DNA of 64,000 nucleotides. Source: Pseudanabaena sp. UWO311. Lineage in GTDB: Bacteria > Cyanobacteriota > Cyanobacteriia > Pseudanabaenales > Pseudanabaenaceae. Position 1 is the first letter of the stretch, and every line of letters begins with the position of its first letter. A model generated the notes under the pieces. That model did no database searches and was not told the origin of the DNA. It was given only the letters and a program-made list of their open reading frames with translations. A program made the translations under genes and the position numbers. This document shows, in pieces, positions 18,959-28,848 of the stretch. The stretch lies in the NCBI RefSeq assembly GCF_006937785.1, contig NZ_SJEE01000019.1, forward strand, positions 1-64,000. Direction: 5' to 3'.

Positions 18959-19030
18959 GGAATTTGAGTTACCGCAAAAGAAAATGAAAAATTAGCAAGC
19001 TAGAGGTCAATCTTAGACTTATCCCTTTGG

Positions 19031-19267
19031 CTAGACCTGATTTTCCACAGCAGCGTTTTCGTCAAACATACCGTACTTACGCAAGAAGCGTTCTACGCGA
19101 CCTTCGGTATCGATAATCTTTTGTGTGCCTGTGTAGAAGGGGTGATTGCCCGACCATACATCAACATTAATCTCAGGATGAGTAGAACCAATGGTTGCTA
19201 CCACTTCACCGTTGCAAATTACTTTTGCTTCGGGATACCACTTCGGGTGAATTCCAGCTTTAGGCAT
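19031..19267 (-). CDS. rpmE: 50S ribosomal protein L31
   Basis: MPKAGIHPKWYPEAKVICNGEVV...SGNHPFYTGTQKIIDTEGRVERFLRKYG. Confidence 0.95.
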   Translation of the reverse strand: MPKAGIHPKWYPEAKVICNGEVVATIGSTHPEINVDVWSGNHPFYTGTQKIIDTEGRVERFLRKYGMFDENAAVENQV

Positions 19268-19366
19268 AGTCTTAGCTATAAAAAATCAAAAATTAAGCTT
19301 TTCTAGACTAGCATAGAATTATGCAATCTAAAACAAGATGTAGAGCGAAGCTCTACATCTTGCTTT

Positions 19367-19885
<519 letters not shown>

Positions 19886-19979
19886 CTATTACAAATTCGT
19901 TACAGATATTCTAAACGCCTTTGTATTGTATCTGCTTTTGTTGAATTCAGGCGATCGCAAATACTAAAATGCTCTTGTT

Positions 19980-20191
19980 TATAGCTTTTGCTAGTCTTAC
20001 TACCCAAATACAAAATGGCGTAGCCATTTTGTATTTTTAAAACCTTTACTGGGTTTGGCTTTTAATTCACAAAAGTATCACGACACTTTTGTGAATTGAT
20101 ATTGCTGAGACAGAAAACCTAAGATATTGGAGACGACGCTTCGCGTCGTCTCCAATATCTTAGGTTTTCTGTAAGACTGGCAACAGATATA
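19980..20191. repeat. MITE-like element copy A (imperfect TIR TATAGCTTTTGCTAGTCTTAC / TATATCTGTTGCCAGTCTTAC)
   Basis: Terminal inverted repeats plus internal hairpins caaaatggcgtagccattttg, aattcacaaaag...cttttgtgaatt and a 61-bp palindrome (20111-20171). Confidence 0.65.
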
Positions 20192-20442
20192 AATGCTAGG
20201 CATATCCAGTCTTGTCTCTATGTTGGTAGAATTATGCCAGCATTGCTGCATTTAATTAATCCCCCGAAATATTAGCTTTTATTTTTTTAATTTCTGAAAC
20301 AAGCAATGTTAAATTCGATCGCAATATTTCAAAGTTATAGTCATCCAATATCAGCAATTGCGCCTAAAACAATAGGTGCGGCAATATTTTTGGCTATATT
20401 CTGGATCATGAAATGCGATTGTGAGCGCTCAGGAGGTTGGCT

Positions 20443-21159
20443 ATGACGTTTGGGCTAAAAACCTCAACGGTCGAATTACTGAAACGCTTTAACATGAGCT
20501 TTCCTCAGTTTTACGAGCAATTTGTTAGTAGTGATATTCAACTGCAAAATCTACGTTTGGCTTATCAGCTCTATCAAACTAAGGAAGCAGTAATTGAGTT
20601 AAAGTCTGAAAGCAGCAAGAGTGTGCTGTATTTTGCCTATCGCAATCAGTCTTTTTTGCTAAGTGATATTTTTGGGGTACTAGCTGCCTATGGCTTGACG
20701 ATCCATAGTCTTAGCTTGTATGGGCAAATCCACACACCGATGTTGGTATTTATCAAGTTGGTAATTTCTCGCGGGGGGAAATCTCTGCCCCAGAAGACGG
20801 CGGAAAATGTGCGGAAGGCGATCAAGGAGACTCTGTTAGGTCGTTTTGAGGTTGAGGAAATGTTGGCGCTAGAGTTTAACCTTGATAGCGGGCTTAAGAA
20901 AGTAGAGACAAACTTTTATGTCGATCGCGTGTTTCATTTACCAGCATTGTTAGTAGAGGCAGATAGCCAACCTGGGTTGTTTTATAAAGTGATGAATGCG
21001 ATTTGGCAAGAAGATTTATTAGTAGTGAATGCCAATTTGCTGGTTTGGCGAGGACGCACAAGGTTGATTTTGTATCTGTTGGGGCCAAACGAAAATTTAA
21101 TTCCTGAGTATTTAGGAACAAAAATTGCGGAAAGCCTCAAGCAGCGGTTGTCTTATTAA
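20443..21159 (+). CDS. ACT-domain-like conserved hypothetical protein
   Basis: LYFAYRNQSFLLSDIFGVLAAYGLTIHSLSLYGQ and PALLVEADSQPGLFYKVMNAIWQEDLLVVNANL, two ACT-like segments. Confidence 0.6.
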   Translation: MTFGLKTSTVELLKRFNMSFPQFYEQFVSSDIQLQNLRLAYQLYQTKEAVIELKSESSKSVLYFAYRNQSFLLSDIFGVLAAYGLTIHSLSLYGQIHTPMLVFIKLVISRGGKSLPQKTAENVRKAIKETLLGRFEVEEMLALEFNLDSGLKKVETNFYVDRVFHLPALLVEADSQPGLFYKVMNAIWQEDLLVVNANLLVWRGRTRLILYLLGPNENLIPEYLGTKIAESLKQRLSY

Positions 21160-21190
21160 AAAAAGAGTGACGCTTTGCGTCACTCTTTTT

Positions 21191-22618
21191 TTAGTCTTTG
21201 AGTTGCGCGATCGCATCATATAGAGGCTGCCAATCATCATCAACGGTAATCCTCTCCCAGAGTTCTTCAATTTTAGGACGCAAGAAAATGATGGTGGGAT
21301 TAGCTTGTTTAAGTTGATGGGCAATGTTTTCCATTTCTGCGATCGGCTGACGGATTAGCAATTGATGGTAAACGACGCGCCATTTTTCTAATAGCGGCAA
21401 TTGCTCATCACTTAGTTGCCAATCATGTTCAGCAAAAATATTGTTTGTATCTTCGCGCCAATTAGTTTGGAAAGATTGGCGGAGCTTAACAAAAAACTGG
21501 TTATAGCCGATTGCTTGCACACCTGACAGCAATTCTAAAGTTGCCCCAATTAAATCCTCTGTTTCAGGCTCAGAGAGAGTGATAAACCCTAAACGCTTTA
21601 ACATCATTTCGCAATAGGCTTCGCGATAGAAGTCCTTAAACTTCTCTAGAGAAGAACGCATATCATCTTTGTCCATCACCATGCTGAGAGGATCTTGCAG
21701 CTTTTCGAGATTCCAATAGCAAGCGGCGGGTTGATTGGCGTAGCTATAGCGTCCTGCATAATCGAAGTACGCGGCAGTAAATCGCGGATCATAAGTAGGA
21801 ATAAAGGCAAAGGGCCCATAATCAAAGCTTTCACCAGTAATCGACATATTGTCTGTATTGAGAACTGCATGACAAAAACCTGCTGCCATCCATTGAGCGC
21901 AAAGATTAGCAACTCGTTCGACAAGTTCTAAATAAAATATGCCATCTTGGTTCTCTTTACCCCAAATATGTGGATAGTAAATTTGGAGAACATGATCTAG
22001 TAAGTTGCGGGTGAGATCGGCACGTCCAATCCAGCGTAGGCGCTCGAAAGTACCGAAGCGAATATGCGATCGCGAAAACCTCACCATTACTGACGATCTA
22101 GTTGGTGAAGGCTCATCTCCTCGCCATAGGTCTTCGCCTGTTTCAACGAGACTAAGACAGCGAGAAGTTGTCACGCCCATGCGATGCAGAGCCTCTGAAG
22201 CAATTATTTCGCGGACACCACCTTTGAGGGTGAGTCTACCATCTGCGGAGCGAGAGTAAGGAGTTCGTCCAGAGCCCTTTGTTCCAAAATCATAAAGTTC
22301 ATCATCGAGTCCACGTACTTGTCCATAGATAAAGCCCCGTCCGTCGCCGAGTTGAGGATTATATTCTCCAAACTGATAGCCATGATAACGCAGGGCTAGA
22401 AATGGGCGCACGGAACGAAAATGCCCGAAGGCTTCGATAAAGTCATCGTCGCTGACCTCTGAGGGGGCGAGTCCAATGGTCGGCAAAATATCGTCATTAC
22501 GCCAACGTAGTTTGTGCATCGGATATTCGGCAGCAGTAACGATGTCGTGATAGTCTGCTAAAGATTCGATCGCAGGTTCGTAGTTGAGATTAAGGAAAGG
22601 GTTGCTAGGGTGACTCAT
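21191..22618 (-). CDS. selO: SelO (YdiU/UPF0061) protein adenylyltransferase
   Basis: LRYHGYQFGEYNPQLGDGRGFIYG, GTKGSGRTPYSR.DGRLTLKGGVREII, AVLNTDNMSITGESFDYGPF. Confidence 0.93.
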   Translation of the reverse strand: MSHPSNPFLNLNYEPAIESLADYHDIVTAAEYPMHKLRWRNDDILPTIGLAPSEVSDDDFIEAFGHFRSVRPFLALRYHGYQFGEYNPQLGDGRGFIYGQVRGLDDELYDFGTKGSGRTPYSRSADGRLTLKGGVREIIASEALHRMGVTTSRCLSLVETGEDLWRGDEPSPTRSSVMVRFSRSHIRFGTFERLRWIGRADLTRNLLDHVLQIYYPHIWGKENQDGIFYLELVERVANLCAQWMAAGFCHAVLNTDNMSITGESFDYGPFAFIPTYDPRFTAAYFDYAGRYSYANQPAACYWNLEKLQDPLSMVMDKDDMRSSLEKFKDFYREAYCEMMLKRLGFITLSEPETEDLIGATLELLSGVQAIGYNQFFVKLRQSFQTNWREDTNNIFAEHDWQLSDEQLPLLEKWRVVYHQLLIRQPIAEMENIAHQLKQANPTIIFLRPKIEELWERITVDDDWQPLYDAIAQLKD

Positions 22619-22639
22619 ATCGAAGAAGTAAGCAGCGAA

Positions 22640-24274
22640 ATGTTAAAGGCTTCTGCCATGATACTTGGTTCAGATCATGATCAAGATGCAACCTACTGGT
22701 ATGAGGGGCGTTGTCCCTATAGTGGTGAAGTATTGAGCTTACCAAGGACTCTGCAAGCTGAGGCGATCGCAAAAGATTTAATGCAAGAACTAGGGCGCAT
22801 TTATCCCCATGATGTAGAAGGCAAAATGTATGGGGTATTACTAGCAGAATCATTAACAGGGGAAAGAGTAGTTCTGAAAGCTTTTTCTGGTTTGCTAAAT
22901 GGAGAGAGTCAAATCCAAGGATGGGTTCCACCGATCGCAGGTCGAGAAAAAGTTGCTACCGAGGAATCCATTACTCTGAGCAAGTTAGCAACAATTAAAC
23001 AGGAACTAATTGAGTTAAGCGAAATTCCTGAAGGTTTAGAATATGAGAAAAGATCCCTAGAATATGAGTTGCAATTTCAAGCTTTATGCGATCGCCATCA
23101 GGTTTCCAAACAAGCAAGACAGCTAAAAAGAAATCTCAATGATTTAGAAGCAAAAGAGATAGAAAAATTAGATCGTGAAAGTCAATTAGAAAAGATGGCA
23201 AGACGCGATTTCAAACGCGATCGCGATCGTGTTTTGTTGCCATTAAAAGAAGCAGTTTCCTTAGCTGATGCAAAAATGCAAATCCTTAAAAAGCAACGCC
23301 GAGAGCTATCACGCACTTTACAAACACAGATGCATAGCGCTTATGTATTAACAAATTTCGCAGGAGAAACGCGATCGCTACGAGAATTAATTACGGAAGG
23401 AGCAATGCCTACGGGTATGGGAGATTGTTGTGCTCCCAAGTTGTTGCATTATGCAGCAACGAACCATCTCACACCTAAAGCTATGGCAGAATTCTGGTGG
23501 GGAAATCCTTCGGCTGATGGTTACAAAATTCAAGGTGAGTTTTATGGTGCATGTGTGGAGAGATGCCAACCTTTGATGGGATTTTTATTGTCAGGAAGAA
23601 GATCGCCCACAGCCCCTCATATATCTGCAAATCTTGCTCCGCAAGATTTGCAGATCATCTATGAAGATGAGCATCTAATTGCGATCGCCAAACCCGCAGG
23701 ACTTCTTTCTGTGCCTGGGAGGTACTTGGATACTCAAGACAGCGTTCTCAGTAGGTTACGTCAATCTCTAGGCGCAGATATACCTATTTATCCAGTGCAT
23801 CGCCTCGATCGCCAGACCTCAGGGATTTTATTGTTTGTGCGTGATTTAGAATCTCTTCGCAGTTTAAACCATCAATTTGCACAAAGACAAATTCACAAAA
23901 TATATGAGGCTTTACTCTCTGGAAAGATAGAGCATGAGCATGGAGAGATTGATTTACCATTGTGGGGTAATCCCGAAAATCGTCCTTTTCAACAGGTGGA
24001 TTTTGACCGTGGCAAGCCTAGTGTGACTAAATTTCGCCTGTTAGAAAATAAAGATAATTATCCGCGCATAGAATTTGTTCCATTAACTGGCAGAACGCAT
24101 CAATTGCGGGTTCACTCCGCCGATCCGCGAGGATTAGGCACGACAATTTTAGGTGATCGCCTTTATGGTTGTGATGCTGCAACTGATCGATTGCATCTTC
24201 ATGCTCGCGAGATAACTTTCATACATCCGCGATCGCAAGAGCTAATTCATTTACAAATTCCTGTCCCCTTTTAA
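22640..24274 (+). CDS. RluA family pseudouridine synthase with long N-terminal extension (track ORF opens at GTG 22610)
   Basis: VHRLDRQTSGILLFVRD, LTGRTHQLRVHSADPRGLGTTILGDRLYG. Confidence 0.9.
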   Translation: MLKASAMILGSDHDQDATYWYEGRCPYSGEVLSLPRTLQAEAIAKDLMQELGRIYPHDVEGKMYGVLLAESLTGERVVLKAFSGLLNGESQIQGWVPPIAGREKVATEESITLSKLATIKQELIELSEIPEGLEYEKRSLEYELQFQALCDRHQVSKQARQLKRNLNDLEAKEIEKLDRESQLEKMARRDFKRDRDRVLLPLKEAVSLADAKMQILKKQRRELSRTLQTQMHSAYVLTNFAGETRSLRELITEGAMPTGMGDCCAPKLLHYAATNHLTPKAMAEFWWGNPSADGYKIQGEFYGACVERCQPLMGFLLSGRRSPTAPHISANLAPQDLQIIYEDEHLIAIAKPAGLLSVPGRYLDTQDSVLSRLRQSLGADIPIYPVHRLDRQTSGILLFVRDLESLRSLNHQFAQRQIHKIYEALLSGKIEHEHGEIDLPLWGNPENRPFQQVDFDRGKPSVTKFRLLENKDNYPRIEFVPLTGRTHQLRVHSADPRGLGTTILGDRLYGCDAATDRLHLHAREITFIHPRSQELIHLQIPVPF

Positions 24275-24307
24275 GCAAATTGAGATCGCAAATATCTTTA
24301 TACCAAG

Positions 24308-24724
24308 CTAAAAATAGTGCTCCAAAAAATCCTTAGCTGTCATAATCTGAATATTTTGATATTCTCGCAAAACTAACAAATCTTGATCGCCTGTAATAAA
24401 ATAATGACTTCAGCATTAGCTGCGATCGCTGTAGCCAAAACAATTGCATCATCTGGATCTCGAAGCTCTGAAACTATCAATTCCTCAATCGGGTATAAGC
24501 TTATAGAATCATAGACAAGGTTTATTGCGGAGACAATTGTTAACTGTAAAGCTGCTAATTTTGACTGGATTTTCTTCTAGTTAAATGTATTCTCTAATTC
24601 ATTTAACAATTTTTGAGAGGAAGCGATTTCTATTTGTCCCCGTTCATGTAATAAGACAATCTCATCGGGTATACCGCCCCAGATGATTGCTGACACCCAA
24701 ACATTTGTATCTAAAACTACTATC
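24308..24724 (-). pseudogene. PIN-domain toxin remnant (putative TA toxin)
   Basis: IVVLDTNVWVSAIIWGGIPDEIVLLHERGQIEIASSQKLLNELENTFN*...LRDPDDAIVLATAIAANAEVIIL / TGDQDLLVLREYQNIQIMTAKDFLEHYF*: one stop and one frameshift. Confidence 0.8.
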
Positions 24725-24980
24725 GTCTAACTGCTTTTTTACGTACTTCCTTCACAATTTCGCAAATCTCTTCATTAGAGAGAGGATTTGGATCAGTACC
24801 AAGCAGTTGTCTTTTTTCTCTCAGTTCTTGCCAACCTGATTTAGGAGCTTTCCTGAATGTAATTGTATCTTTACCTGTAATAACCAAATACTGTTCACCA
24901 TTAGAGAACTGTTCACGAATCTCCAGTGGAAGTTGTAAGTTTCCTTCTGGAGTTAGATTAATAGTTATTGTTTTTTGCAT
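24720..24980 (-). CDS. AbrB/MazE-type antitoxin
   Basis: MQKTITINLTPEGNLQLPLEIREQFSNGEQYLVITGKDTITF; overlaps the start of the PIN remnant. Confidence 0.75.
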   Translation of the reverse strand: MQKTITINLTPEGNLQLPLEIREQFSNGEQYLVITGKDTITFRKAPKSGWQELREKRQLLGTDPNPLSNEEICEIVKEVRKKAVRR

Positions 24981-25168
24981 TGTATTTACCTAGTTTTCGT
25001 GTTTAATTACTTAATATTGCGTGAAAGTAATTCTTGCAATGGCAAAAATATAGTGCTTTAAGGCTGGCTGTGCTTTTAGTATAGCAAATGCACCACCTCA
25101 GAATAATTGATTCCAGAATATTGCGGCAGGCTTAGTCTGCCGCAATATTCTGTTGAGATATCTATAAG

Positions 25169-26113
25169 CTAGCGAGCTAGTAATTTACCTAGATGTTGAT
25201 GTGCTTCTACCCAATCAGGAACAAGCTCGATCGCAGATTGGAAACAGGCGATCGCTTCATCGATTTTGCCGATGTTATTTAAGAGAATACCGAGATTAAA
25301 GTAAGGTTGAGCAAAATTTGGATCAACATCGAGCGCTTCTTTGTAAGCAATGATTGCATCTTTAATCTGATCTTTATGGATGAAAGCACTTCCCAAATTA
25401 CAATGAGCATCAGCATAGGCAGGATCGATTTGAATTGCCTGCTGGAAGCAAGCGATCGCATTATCTAGACAATCATTGGGCATAGATTTCCCATCAGCAC
25501 TTAGAGAGTTAAACTTAAACATCCATGCCACCCCAAGAGCATTGTAGTCCTTACTTTGCAGCAGTTCAGAATTATGAGCATCGGCACGTTCATAAATCGA
25601 CTGCACCGCTTCAGGATCGTTTTGGCGCAAATATACTAACGCGATCGCCCGATATCCTTCAGCATAATCGGGATTTGTGGCGATCGCTCTTTCATAACTA
25701 GCTAGTGCTTCTGCGATTTTGCCGCGCTCTTTAAGGCTATCCCCCAATTTGCAGTGATATTCCGCTAGAAATCGATCGGGGTGAAATTCAAGTGCTTTTT
25801 GAAAATGAGTAATTGCTAGCTCAGCCCATCCCATCTGTTGATAGACATTGCCTAGGCCTAACTGGGCTTCCAACAATTTGGGATCGATCTGTACGGCGTG
25901 ACTAAAACTGGCGATCGCATCCATCGCATTTCCTTGCTGTTGATTAATTATCCCAATGCGTTCATGTGCTGGAGCAAATTCTGGGTTGATCGCTAAAGCC
26001 CGTTGATAATTTTTTAGCGCGAGGGGAATATTGTCAGAGTTTCGATAGCGATCGCCAAATTGTAGATATGTCTCTGGGGATTCAACAGTTGATGGATGGA
26101 TAACATCATTCAT
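25169..26113 (-). CDS. Tetratricopeptide repeat protein
   Basis: Successive TPR units, e.g. ADAHCNLGSAFIHKDQIKDAIIAYKEALDVDPNFAQPYFNLG. Confidence 0.92.
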   Translation of the reverse strand: MNDVIHPSTVESPETYLQFGDRYRNSDNIPLALKNYQRALAINPEFAPAHERIGIINQQQGNAMDAIASFSHAVQIDPKLLEAQLGLGNVYQQMGWAELAITHFQKALEFHPDRFLAEYHCKLGDSLKERGKIAEALASYERAIATNPDYAEGYRAIALVYLRQNDPEAVQSIYERADAHNSELLQSKDYNALGVAWMFKFNSLSADGKSMPNDCLDNAIACFQQAIQIDPAYADAHCNLGSAFIHKDQIKDAIIAYKEALDVDPNFAQPYFNLGILLNNIGKIDEAIACFQSAIELVPDWVEAHQHLGKLLAR

Positions 26114-26252
26114 GGCGATTAAAGTCGGCTATAGTATTTGGATTTCTGATACAGTGCTTGGCACTAAGACAAAAATCTCATACCATAATTCCCCAAAACA
26201 TTGCTGCAATTTCAGCCAAATTTATAAAAATTGGTACGTCTGATTTAATTTC

Positions 26253-26894
26253 ATGAAAAGATCGATCTTGGTTGCGACGTTATTACATATTTCGTTAGCA
26301 CCAGCTTATGGTCAAATCTGTAAGAACGGTTACTCTAATCAGACGTTAGAGGAAGTTGCTCCTGTCCAGCGACTCGGGACTGCTCGTAGCGAGAGAGAAC
26401 TAAAATTACATTGGCTTCAGCCAGCTAATTATACAGAAATCTTCCCTTTTATAGGCAAATCTTATCAACTATCCGAACATGAGGGTATTGACTTCATTAA
26501 TACTAATCAGTCAATTACTCAAGTTTCAGTGCGCTCGGTTGCAGACGGCAAAGTTGTTTATATTCGTTGTGGCTGTCCTCAATCTAGTCCATTTGGCTTT
26601 AATGAGAAATTGCACAACTGTGGAGGAGGTTGGGGGAATCATATTGTACTCTTGCATCCTAATGGATTATTTACAAGGTATGCTCACCTTTATCCTGATA
26701 CCATTCAAGTTCAGGTTGAACAAAAAGTTCGTCGTGGGGAAGAGCTAGCAAAAATGGGAAACTCAGGTCGGAGTGATACGAGGCATCTTCATTTTGAATT
26801 GGGTGTTGCGATTAAATTCAATTCTTGTGAACCAGCGAAATCTTTTGTATACGTTTACAATCCAGCAGTAGTGTTTCTAAATGGCGATCGCTAA
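26253..26894 (+). CDS. M23 family metallopeptidase (LytM-like)
   Basis: Signal peptide, HEGIDF, GNHIVLLHPNGLFTRYAHL, GNSGRSDTRHLHFELG. Confidence 0.88.
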   Translation: MKRSILVATLLHISLAPAYGQICKNGYSNQTLEEVAPVQRLGTARSERELKLHWLQPANYTEIFPFIGKSYQLSEHEGIDFINTNQSITQVSVRSVADGKVVYIRCGCPQSSPFGFNEKLHNCGGGWGNHIVLLHPNGLFTRYAHLYPDTIQVQVEQKVRRGEELAKMGNSGRSDTRHLHFELGVAIKFNSCEPAKSFVYVYNPAVVFLNGDR

Positions 26895-28455
26895 CCGTTA
26901 TAATCTGGTTATGTCAGCACCAATCTCAACTAAAGTCTTTACCCTTGCTTTAGTCACCAACTTATTGGGGATGAGTATTTATTATGACCCTACCTTTGCT
27001 CAAGTTGGTGAATATTGTCAATTTGAACGTGAGGCGATCGCTACCAAAGAAAATTTACGTAATGCTGTTTTTCAAGACACAAGTAAAAGTAGAAATCTAG
27101 AGGCTACTAAAGAATATCAAGCGATTATCAAAGAGCATAGCCAATCGCTAAACACTTGTCGGCAGAAATCTTGGCTCAAAACCCAAGGAATTTGGCTGCG
27201 CCTATATCCCTGTGATCTACTGTCAGGCAAGCTTGATGAAGTGATGGATCGGATCGTGAATAAGGGATATAACCAAGTCTTTATAGAGGTTCTCTCTGAC
27301 GGCAAGATTCTGTTGCCACTATCAGAGAATGCGACTGCTTGGAATTCTCTAGTTCTATCGGAGAAGTATAAAAATGCAGATTTATTGAAACTGGCGATCG
27401 CTAAGGGGCAAGAACGCGGTATTAAGGTTCATGCATGGATATTTACTTTGAATGTGGGTACTGGCTATGGAAGAGGCATAGATCGTAATGGATTGTCGAA
27501 ATCAACAGTGGCTCGTCAAAATGCGATCGCTCGCAATGCCAATGGTGACAGTACAATTTCTATAGTTGAGAACTTGGGAAAAAATAGTGCGGGAGAAGTT
27601 CCAACTAAGGATCAGCTATTTGTCGATCCCTACAACTATCAAGCTCAAAGTGATTTGTATTTGGCAGTGAATGAGGTTGTTAAGCGCAAACCTGACGGTG
27701 TGGCATTTGATTATGTGCGTTACAAGCGCGGCGCGGGTGCTGCTTCCGTGGTAAGCAATGTCCGCTACCTGTGGATTTATGGAGCTTCATCATTACAGGC
27801 TTTTCGCGATCGCGCTGAGAATTTCCAAGGTCGAGAAATTATCAATCGCTTTCTCAAACAGGGCTACGTCACCCCAAATGATCTTAAATTCGTTAAAAAA
27901 CTCTATCCCCAAGAAACAGAACCTCTCTGGCAAGGTCGCCAACCATCCGATCAATCTGGTCAAAAAGAGCCTGCGATCGCATACTGGCAGAAAGAACTAT
28001 GGCAACTGGCTGTTGGTCATGCTTTTATTGGTGTGACCTATTATTTAGATACTGTTTCCAAGCCTGTTTTTCAGCAAAAAATTCCTGCTAGTATTGCCTT
28101 CTTTTCCGATGGCAATCAACCCGTAGGCGAAGGATTTGATTCGCGAATGCAGCCTTGGCATTTGTTCACTAGTTCCTATGAGTGGCAACCGATGGCATAT
28201 GCTGTCTGCGGTAGGTCAGACTGTATTGTGAATCAAGTACTCAGGGCTGCGAACTATGCGCCAAGTGGAACTAAAATTGCACCAATTTTAGTCGGTCAAT
28301 GGAATGAACCCTTTACAAATCGTCCATCCTTGGAAGTGCAAATGCAAGCAATTCGATCAGCCGTACCTGCGATTACTTCTATTAGCCATTTTGCCTTTGG
28401 TTGGCAAACACAAGAAATTGAATTTTCGCGATCGCGCCAAATATGTAAGCTATAG
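26881..28455 (+). CDS. Putative glycoside hydrolase (family-10-like / DUF187-type TIM barrel)
   Basis: GIWLRLYPCDLLSGKLDEVMDRIVNKGYNQVFIEVLSDGKILLP...RGIKVHAWIFTLNVG, PDGVAFDYVRYKRG. Confidence 0.65.
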   Translation: MAIANRYNLVMSAPISTKVFTLALVTNLLGMSIYYDPTFAQVGEYCQFEREAIATKENLRNAVFQDTSKSRNLEATKEYQAIIKEHSQSLNTCRQKSWLKTQGIWLRLYPCDLLSGKLDEVMDRIVNKGYNQVFIEVLSDGKILLPLSENATAWNSLVLSEKYKNADLLKLAIAKGQERGIKVHAWIFTLNVGTGYGRGIDRNGLSKSTVARQNAIARNANGDSTISIVENLGKNSAGEVPTKDQLFVDPYNYQAQSDLYLAVNEVVKRKPDGVAFDYVRYKRGAGAASVVSNVRYLWIYGASSLQAFRDRAENFQGREIINRFLKQGYVTPNDLKFVKKLYPQETEPLWQGRQPSDQSGQKEPAIAYWQKELWQLAVGHAFIGVTYYLDTVSKPVFQQKIPASIAFFSDGNQPVGEGFDSRMQPWHLFTSSYEWQPMAYAVCGRSDCIVNQVLRAANYAPSGTKIAPILVGQWNEPFTNRPSLEVQMQAIRSAVPAITSISHFAFGWQTQEIEFSRSRQICKL

Positions 28456-28750
28456 GATTTACGCAAACAACCCAAGAACTGAAGTTCTTGGCTAAAAGCT
28501 CAAGTCCACTTCAGTGGACTACAGAATACTGTTAGGACTTATGCAAATCAACCAAGAACTAAAGTTCTTGGCTCAAAGCTCAAGTCAGTTAAAACTGACT
28601 AAAGAAAACCTCAAGCTAACCTGTTTCAACTGGTTTAAGCTTTTAGCCCGCAATTTATTGCAGGGCAGATGCGTAAGTCCTAACTGTTAATCAACCCGTT
28701 CCAATTGTTTTGAGCTTTGAGCATCGCACTTGAGTTTAGGACTTACGCAG
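28453..28750. repeat. Array of TAGGAYTTAYGCA terminal-repeat elements with small internal palindromes
   Basis: TAGGATTTACGCA (28453), TAGGACTTATGCA (28533), inverted TGCGTAAGTCCTA (28670-28682), TAGGACTTACGCA (28737). Confidence 0.7.
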
Positions 28751-28848
28751 TAGTCCCAAACTACAAAGAAATTTCCGTTCAAACGCACAGCGCTGTAAGA
28801 TCAACTCAAAACCTTAGACGACTAGGTAAAACAACAAAACAACAAAAT

